Assembly (NCBI GenBank): GCA_023398575.1 | Contig: JAEWSC010000014.1 | Coordinates: 1-10,046, forward strand | Direction of reading: 5' to 3' | DNA: 10,046 bases | DNA from: Bacillota bacterium | GTDB taxonomy: Bacteria; Bacillota; Clostridia; Christensenellales; Aristaeellaceae | Shown: positions 6,035 to 10,046 of the stretch, in pieces | Numbering within the stretch: position 1 is the stretch's first letter | Layout of the letters: the number at the start of each line of letters is the position of its first letter | Translations under genes and position numbers: made by a program | The notes under the pieces: model-generated | What the model was told of the DNA's origin: nothing | Databases searched by the model: none | Seen by the model: the letters and a program-made list of their open reading frames with translations, nothing else

Positions 6035-6355
6035 TTGGAATCCTCCTTGTTGATTGCATGTCTCAAGTTTCTCCGGGCAAAGCACAAAATACGCTGCTTG
6101 CTTTTGGTAGTGTTGGATGATTTGCACGTATGCGGCAAATATATAGTGAAATGGCGAACAATCGATAGGCAAAAGCAACGGGATACCCTATTGGAATAAT
6201 GAAAAACACTGTGATTTTTCAATATGTTTTTGTGTCGGACAGATTGACAGAAAAGGAAATTGGTGATATCATTATCTGGTTGTCCGTCGACGATGTTTTT
6301 CTATGCCTTTCAATGAAAAGCTGCGGCGGAATCCTTAAATACGAGGTGAGGCGTC
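6035..6355. other. Divergent intergenic region between the spoIID-like gene and the str operon
   Basis: This 321-base gap holds the AAGGAGG ribosome binding site of the spoIID-like gene on the minus strand and, on the plus strand, the str promoter at 6244-6272 and its leader. A small palindrome CGTCGACG lies in that leader. I looked for a sporulation-type or sigma-A promoter for the minus-strand gene and found no convincing pair of boxes; a CATACG near the expected place is only a weak partial match to a sigma-E -10 box. No RNA gene was recognised. Confidence 0.6.
6244..6272 (+). promoter_or_regulatory. Strong extended -10 promoter of the str operon
   Basis: A perfect -35 box TTGACA (6244-6249) is followed by a 17-base spacer and the -10 box TATCAT (6267-6272), a five-of-six match. 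The bases TGA (6264-6266) just before the -10 supply the extended -10 TGn motif. The start would be near 6279, giving a leader of about 77 bases before the first gene of the operon. This is the best-matching promoter in the window, which fits the demand for ribosomal proteins and elongation factors. Confidence 0.8.
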
Positions 6356-6601
6356 ATGTTGGAAGAGCTGAGGAACCCCGCCAGCCGTGTGGTAGGCACA
6401 AAACAGCTTCTTAAGGCGCTTGCATTAGGCAAGGTTGCCCGCGTATTTGTTGCTGAGGATTCGGACGACTTTATCTACCGCAGGGTTCGCCAGGTAGCCG
6501 ATGAGGTGAAGGTACCTGTGACGGTAGTCAAGACCATGGCGCAATTGGGTCAGGCGTGCCGGGTGGATGTAGACACCGCCGCCGCAGGGCTTCTGCGCTG
6601 A
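6356..6601 (+). CDS. ybxF: L7Ae-family ribosome-associated RNA-binding protein
   Basis: The 81-residue protein matches the small bacterial L7Ae/L30e family (YbxF), which binds kink-turn RNA. Characteristic features are GTKQLLKALALGKVARVFVAEDSD near the N-terminus (about 14-37), the conserved Val/Ile-rich strands, and VPVTVVKTMAQLGQACRVDVDTAAAGLL at the C-terminus, equivalent to the family's x-LG-x-A-C-x-I-x-V-x-AA segment. Position also supports the call, since this gene directly precedes rpsL in many Bacillota. Its role in the ribosome is not essential in Bacillus and is poorly understood. The ATG at 6356 is preceded by GAGGTGAGG. It is the first gene after the str promoter, with rpsL 67 bases downstream. 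Confidence 0.88.
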   Translation: MLEELRNPASRVVGTKQLLKALALGKVARVFVAEDSDDFIYRRVRQVADEVKVPVTVVKTMAQLGQACRVDVDTAAAGLLR

Positions 6602-6611
6602 ACTATTTTGC

Positions 6612-6645
6612 CTATAGGCTTCCGAGGGTTGCGGAAGTATTATAG
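6612..6645 (+). promoter_or_regulatory. Stem-loop between ybxF and rpsL
   Basis: CTTCCG (6619-6624) pairs with CGGAAG (6632-6637) around a seven-base loop. After a small 2x3 internal loop, CTATA (6612-6616) pairs with TATAG (6641-6645). The structure ends about 10 bases before the AGGAGGT ribosome binding site of rpsL. It has no U-tract, so it more likely affects mRNA stability, processing or translation than termination. The internal loop lacks the tandem G-A pairs expected of a kink-turn. Confidence 0.45.
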
Positions 6646-6668
6646 ATATCATTCCAGGAGGTGCTTCC

Positions 6669-7043
6669 ATGCCCACGATCAATCAATTGATCCGCAAGGG
6701 AAGGGAAAAGGTCGTCAACAAGTCGACCGCGCCCATTTTGCAGGGTTGCCCGCAAAAGCGCGGCGTTTGCCTGAGCGTGAAGACCACCACGCCCAAAAAG
6801 CCGAACTCTGCTCTGCGTAAAATCGCAAGAATCCGCCTGACGAACCAAATCGAAGGCACTTGCTATATACCGGGGATCGGCCACAATCTGCAGGAGCACA
6901 GCGTGGTGCTAATCCGCGGCGGCCGTGTTCGCGACCTGCCCGGTGTACGTTATCACATTATCCGCGGTGCGCTGGATGCAGCCGGCGTAGCCAAGAGGAT
7001 GCAGAGTCGTTCCCTGTACGGTGCAAAACGACCCAAGAAGTAA
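6669..7043 (+). CDS. rpsL: 30S ribosomal protein S12
   Basis: The 124-residue protein is S12, which lines the decoding centre of the small subunit and helps check codon-anticodon pairing. It has MPTINQLIRKGREKVV at the start, CPQKRGVC (27-34), the near-invariant TTTPKKPNSALRK loop (39-51, with Lys43 and Lys44), GHNLQEHSVVLIRGG (71-85) and the C-terminal YGAKRPKK. Two points are odd. Position 88 is Arg (codon CGC, in GGRVRDLPG) where S12 normally has Lys. Residues 35-36 are Leu-Ser where Thr-Arg is common. The Asp89 that RimO methylthiolates in some bacteria is present. AGGAGGT precedes the ATG by 6 bases. It is followed by an unusually long 192-base gap before rpsG. Confidence 0.98.
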   Translation: MPTINQLIRKGREKVVNKSTAPILQGCPQKRGVCLSVKTTTPKKPNSALRKIARIRLTNQIEGTCYIPGIGHNLQEHSVVLIRGGRVRDLPGVRYHIIRGALDAAGVAKRMQSRSLYGAKRPKK

Positions 7044-7235
7044 TGAAACGCACAAAGTGCAAAAGCGCAGCGTTTAAGGATCAAGGCAGACCGGCTTTCT
7101 TCGGAACGGGGGAAGCTAAGGTGTCATATCCTGCGGGCTGCGTCCCGCATATAGCGGGGACGGCGCGATGCTGACGTGCTGTTTCGAGCCGGTGCAATCA
7201 TTTCCGAACCGTCAAATGCATGAGGAGGGAATATC
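7044..7235 (+). promoter_or_regulatory. Structured 192-base rpsL-rpsG spacer, possible S7 control element
   Basis: The gap has no convincing reading frame but many complementary segments. ACCGGCT (7090-7096) matches AGCCGGT (7187-7193), and TTCGGAA (7100-7106) matches TTCCGAA (7202-7208). Their interleaved order would give a pseudoknot or two exclusive folds. TTC-TTCG-GAA (7097-7106) can form a small hairpin with a stable UUCG loop. In the middle, CCCGC (7144-7148) can pair either with GCGGG (7133-7137) or, as part of CGTCCCGC, with GCGGGGACG (7154-7162). GCACAAAGTGC (7049-7059) is a further small hairpin. In E. coli, S7 represses its own operon by binding the S12-S7 spacer, so a similar role is plausible here but unproven. 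The rpsG ribosome binding site GGAGG ends the region. Confidence 0.5.
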
Positions 7236-7706
7236 ATGCCCCGTCGTGGATTTATACCTAAGCGCGAGGTGCTGCCCGATCCCGTATATGGGACGACTGT
7301 TGTCACCAAGCTAATCAACCAGATCATGTTCGAAGGCAAGCGTGGTGTTGCGCAGACTATCTGCTATGACGCCTTTGCTGCCATTGCTGAAAAATCCGGC
7401 AAGGAAGCAGCCGAAGTGTTTACCGCTGCGGTAGCCAACGTTGCTCCCCAGTTGGAAGTCAAAGCCCGCCGTGTAGGCGGCGCCACCTATCAGGTTCCTA
7501 TCGAAATCCGGCCCGAACGCCGCCAGACGCTGGCGCTTCGCTGGATCGTGGACTTCTCCCGCAAGCGCGGCGAAAAGACCATGGCACAGAGGCTGGCTGG
7601 GGAACTGTTAGATGCTGCCAACAATACCGGCAACGCAGTCAAGCGCAAAGAGGAAATGCACCGCATGGCCGAAGCCAACAAGGCGTTTGCGCATTACCGG
7701 TGGTAA
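7236..7706 (+). CDS. rpsG: 30S ribosomal protein S7
   Basis: The 156-residue protein is S7, the primary binder that nucleates assembly of the 30S head and lies near the E-site. Clear marks are MPRRGFIPKREVLPDP at the start, the central VKARRVGGATYQVPIEIRP (about 75-93, 16S rRNA contact), LRWIVDFSRKRGEKTM (101-116), DAANNTGNAVKRKEEMHRMAEANKAFAHYRW at the end, and the standard length. GGAGG lies 7-8 bases before the ATG. In several bacteria S7 is the autoregulator of this operon, and the spacer just upstream is long and structured, as expected of such a site. fusA follows after 66 bases. Confidence 0.98.
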   Translation: MPRRGFIPKREVLPDPVYGTTVVTKLINQIMFEGKRGVAQTICYDAFAAIAEKSGKEAAEVFTAAVANVAPQLEVKARRVGGATYQVPIEIRPERRQTLALRWIVDFSRKRGEKTMAQRLAGELLDAANNTGNAVKRKEEMHRMAEANKAFAHYRW

Positions 7707-7742
7707 ACGGAATGCCCAATCCCTATTGGCTTTCATCCGTTT
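7705..7742 (+). promoter_or_regulatory. Stem-loop between rpsG and fusA
   Basis: AAACGGA (7705-7711), which starts inside the rpsG stop codon, pairs with TCCGTTT (7736-7742). Inside it, GCCCAAT (7714-7720) pairs with ATTGGC (7725-7730) with one bulged C and a four-base loop. No U-tract follows. It is probably an mRNA structure that tunes stability or translation of the surrounding genes, but no function is demonstrated. Confidence 0.45.
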
Positions 7743-7772
7743 CCCATCCTTCAGAAAGGAGAACGTACCACA

Positions 7773-9848
7773 ATGCCTAGAAGTCACCCATTGAACATGG
7801 TGCGCAATATCGGCATCATGGCGCATATTGACGCCGGCAAAACAACAACGACTGAGCGCATTTTATTCTACACGGGTCGGGTGCATCGCATGGGGGAGGT
7901 GCATGAAGGCGCCGCAACCATGGACTGGATGGCCCAGGAGCAGGAACGCGGCATTACCATTACGTCCGCCGCCACCACCTGTCAGTGGAAGGGACACCGT
8001 ATCAACATTATTGATACCCCCGGACACGTGGACTTCACGGTGGAAGTGGAGCGCTCCCTGCGCGTGCTGGATGGCGCGGTGGCCGTATACTGCGCCAAGG
8101 GCGGCGTCGAGCCACAGAGCGAGACCGTCTGGCGCCAGGCCAATAAATATCGCGTACCCCGGCTGGCCTATGTCAATAAGATGGACATCACCGGCGCGGA
8201 CTTTTTCCGCGTTGTTAAGATGATGCGCGAGAGGCTCAATGCCAACGCAGTTCCCATCCAGTTGCCTATCGGCAGTGAAAACGTATTCCGCGGCATCATC
8301 GACCTGGTCCGTATGAAGGCCGAGGTCTATTACGATGACGAGGGAAAGGACGTACGCGAAGAAGATATCCCCGCCGAGCTCCTTGACCAGGCAAACGAAT
8401 ACCGTGCTGCCCTCATTGAGTCCGTTGCGGAAACAGATGAAGCGCTGATGGAGAAATTTTTCGCCGGTGAAGAGCTTTCTATCGACGAAATCAAGGATGC
8501 CATCCGCAAGACAACTATCGACTGCCGGATGACCCCCGTGCTGTGCGGTACATCCTACCGTAACAAGGGCGTACAGCCTATGCTGGATGCCGTGGTGGAT
8601 TATCTGCCCAGTCCGCTGGATATCGGCAGCGTATTCGGCACCTCAGTCGACGATCCCGAAGTCAAGCTTGAACGCAAACCCGATGATTCCGAGCCTTTCT
8701 CTGCATTGGCTTTCAAGATCATGGTAGATCCTTTTGTGGGCAAGGTTGCTTTCTTCCGTGTGTATTCAGGCGTTCTGCAAAGCGGCAGCTATGTATTGAA
8801 TAGCAGCAAGCAAAAGCGTGAGCGCATGGGCCGCATCCTTCGGATGCACGCCAACCACCGTGAAGATGTGGATGCCGTATATGCCGGTGAAATTGCCGCG
8901 GCTGTGGGTCTGAAGGATACCACCACCGGTAATACACTGTGCGATGAGAAAGATCAAATCGTATTGGAATCCATGGTATTCCCTGATCCGGTTATCCGTG
9001 TGGCAATTGAGCCCAAGACGAAGGCCGGTCAGGATAAGATGACTATGGCCCTCATCCGCTTGGCGGAAGAGGATCCTACATTCAAAACGTACACCGACCA
9101 GGAGACTGGACAAACCATCATCGCGGGCATGGGCGAGCTCCACTTGGAGATCATCGTGGACCGCATGCTGCGCGAGTTCAAGGTGGAAGCTACCGTTGGC
9201 AAGCCCCAGGTGGCCTACCGCGAAACAATCCGTAAAATGGCCAAAGCAGAAGGCCGTTATGTCCGCCAGACCGGCGGTCACGGCCAGTATGGTCACTGCT
9301 GGATTGAACTGCATCCTCAGGAGCCTGGCAAGGGATACGAATTTGAAAACAAGATCGTGGGCGGCGTTGTGCCTAAGGAGTACATTGGCCCCATCGACGC
9401 GGGTATCCGCGAAGCTACCGCAGCCGGCCCGTTGGGCGGCTATGAGGTAGTAGATGTGAAGGCAGTGCTGGTGGACGGCTCTTACCACGAGGTCGACTCC
9501 TCTGAAATGGCCTTCAAAATCGCAGGCTCCATGGCATTTAAGGAAGCAGTGCGCAAAGCCGATCCTTGCTTGATGGAACCGGTGATGAAGGTAGAGGTTA
9601 TCGTTCCTGAGCAGTATATGGGCGATGTCATCGGCGATGTATCCAGCCGTCGTGGCCGCATTGAAGGTATGGAAGCCCGCATGGGTGACCAGACCATTCA
9701 CGCCTTTGTTCCCCTGAGCGAAATGTTTGGCTATGCAACCGATTTGCGTTCCCGTACGCAAGGCCGCGGCATGTACTCGATGGAATTTGACCATTATGAG
9801 GAAGTGTCCAAGTCCGTTGCGGAAAAGATTATCGGTAAGAAGAGCTGA
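7773..9848 (+). CDS. fusA: Elongation factor G
   Basis: The 691-residue protein is the GTPase that drives tRNA-mRNA translocation on the ribosome and, with RRF, ribosome recycling. The G domain shows AHIDAGKT (17-24), RGITIT (59-64, switch I end), DTPGH (81-85, His85 being the catalytic histidine equivalent), NKMD (135-138) and a G5 loop GTSYRNK (259-265). Domains II and III span roughly 300-475, and domain IV (about 480-600) has the tip segment GGHGQYGH. Domain V closes with MGDVIGDVSSRRGRIEGME and the C-terminal YSMEFDHYEEV. The length is normal, with no insertions or frameshifts, and the neighbourhood (rpsG before, tuf after) supports the housekeeping copy rather than a FusA2 or TetM-type relative. 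AGGAG lies about 11 bases before the ATG, a slightly long spacing. Codons are notably G+C-rich. Confidence 0.98.
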   Translation: MPRSHPLNMVRNIGIMAHIDAGKTTTTERILFYTGRVHRMGEVHEGAATMDWMAQEQERGITITSAATTCQWKGHRINIIDTPGHVDFTVEVERSLRVLDGAVAVYCAKGGVEPQSETVWRQANKYRVPRLAYVNKMDITGADFFRVVKMMRERLNANAVPIQLPIGSENVFRGIIDLVRMKAEVYYDDEGKDVREEDIPAELLDQANEYRAALIESVAETDEALMEKFFAGEELSIDEIKDAIRKTTIDCRMTPVLCGTSYRNKGVQPMLDAVVDYLPSPLDIGSVFGTSVDDPEVKLERKPDDSEPFSALAFKIMVDPFVGKVAFFRVYSGVLQSGSYVLNSSKQKRERMGRILRMHANHREDVDAVYAGEIAAAVGLKDTTTGNTLCDEKDQIVLESMVFPDPVIRVAIEPKTKAGQDKMTMALIRLAEEDPTFKTYTDQETGQTIIAGMGELHLEIIVDRMLREFKVEATVGKPQVAYRETIRKMAKAEGRYVRQTGGHGQYGHCWIELHPQEPGKGYEFENKIVGGVVPKEYIGPIDAGIREATAAGPLGGYEVVDVKAVLVDGSYHEVDSSEMAFKIAGSMAFKEAVRKADPCLMEPVMKVEVIVPEQYMGDVIGDVSSRRGRIEGMEARMGDQTIHAFVPLSEMFGYATDLRSRTQGRGMYSMEFDHYEEVSKSVAEKIIGKKS

Positions 9849-9866
9849 ACGAAATTGCAGCAATAG

Positions 9867-9880
9867 GCGGGGAAACCCGC
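9867..9880 (+). promoter_or_regulatory. GNRA-capped hairpin between fusA and tuf
   Basis: GCGGG (9867-9871) pairs with CCCGC (9876-9880) around the tetraloop GAAA. It lies in the 71-base fusA-tuf gap and is followed by a weakly T-rich stretch (TTTGTTTT, about 9896-9903). This could end or pause a fraction of transcripts or act as an RNase-resistant boundary. There is no separate tuf promoter that I can identify in the gap. Confidence 0.4.
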
Positions 9881-9919
9881 AATGAGAGTAATGATTTGTT
9901 TTAAGGAGGGTTTATCCAA

Positions 9920-10046
9920 ATGGCCAAGCAAAAGTTTGAGCGCAACAAGCCGCACGTGAACATCGGCACCATCGGTCACGTAGACCACGGCAAGACGACG
10001 CTGACAGCGGCCATCACCATGGTGCTGGCCAAGCACGGCGGCGCGG
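9920..10046 (+). CDS. tuf: Elongation factor Tu, N-terminal part (cut by the window edge)
   Basis: Forty-two codons are visible. They begin MAKQKFERNKPHVNIGTIG and contain the P-loop GHVDHGKT (residues 19-26), the G1 motif of EF-Tu, followed by TLTAAITMVLAKHGGA. EF-Tu delivers aminoacyl-tRNA to the ribosome as a GTP complex. The rest lies beyond the window, so completeness cannot be judged. AAGGAGG (9903-9909) lies 10 bases before the ATG. Its place directly after fusA is the standard end of the str operon. Confidence 0.97.
   Translation, partial: MAKQKFERNKPHVNIGTIGHVDHGKTTLTAAITMVLAKHGGA

Noticed and set aside
6035..6178. A 48-residue N-terminal extension of the SpoIID-family protein
   Set aside because: It would bury the signal peptide and lipobox. 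AAGGAGG is placed correctly only for the ATG at 6034.
6199..6414. A 71-codon plus-strand open frame across the str promoter
   Set aside because: It begins upstream of the predicted transcription start, runs over the promoter and overlaps ybxF in another frame, with no good ribosome binding site.
6612..6645. Kink-turn in the ybxF-rpsL gap as an autoregulatory site for the L7Ae-type protein
   Set aside because: The internal loop (GG opposite TAT) lacks the tandem sheared G-A pairs that define a kink-turn.
8766..9863. A 365-codon open frame on the minus strand inside fusA
   Set aside because: It lies wholly antisense to a clear EF-G gene, has no matching ribosome binding site or recognisable domain, and its openness follows from the G+C-rich codon bias of fusA.
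1..10046. CRISPR array, tRNA, insertion sequence, toxin-antitoxin or phage defence genes
   Set aside because: No regularly spaced repeats, tRNA-like cloverleaf, transposase motifs, terminal inverted repeats with target duplications, or recognisable defence domains were found.

Overview
The window looks like a piece of chromosome from a spore-forming, anaerobic member of the Bacillota, most likely class Clostridia. This rests on a SpoIID-family sporulation protein, the ybxF-rpsL-rpsG-fusA-tuf order typical of Gram-positive bacteria, strong AGGAGG-type ribosome binding sites before nearly every gene, and a Re-citrate-synthase-like enzyme of the kind strict anaerobes use. No species can be named from the sequence alone.

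Layout. The left 6 kb is read on the minus strand. In transcription order (right to left) it holds a SpoIID-family lipoprotein (6034-5033), a class I aspartate-type aminotransferase (4662-3454), a Re-citrate synthase / isopropylmalate synthase family enzyme (3418-2024), a Nudix hydrolase (1780-1322), a GNAT acetyltransferase (1254-778) and an SGNH/GDSL hydrolase (672-40). The right 4 kb is read on the plus strand. It is the translation (str) operon: an L7Ae-type RNA-binding protein (6356-6601), S12 (6669-7043), S7 (7236-7706), EF-G (7773-9848) and the first 42 codons of EF-Tu (9920 to the window edge). The two halves diverge from a 321-base region at 6035-6355.

How the genes fit together. The aminotransferase and the citrate-synthase-like gene are 35 bases apart and probably form one operon around oxaloacetate and glutamate/2-oxoglutarate. 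A long hairpin followed by a U-tract lies just before the aminotransferase ribosome binding site and looks like an attenuator. The Nudix and GNAT genes share a clear sigma-A-type promoter, are more A+T-rich than the str operon, and look like an accessory pair. The SGNH gene has its own promoter in the gap after the GNAT gene. The str operon has its own strong extended -10 promoter and is not directly behind rpoB-rpoC, the usual arrangement in Bacillota. Each of its four intercistronic gaps can form a stem-loop, and the 192-base S12-S7 gap is unusually long and structured.

Most notable observations: S12 carries Arg at position 88, where the usual residue is Lys and where K88R is a known streptomycin-resistance change; the attenuator-like leader of the aminotransferase gene; and the structured S12-S7 spacer. 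I found no CRISPR array, tRNA, rRNA, insertion sequence, phage gene or defence system. The window is mostly ordinary core genome, and I do not see a wholly new system in it.
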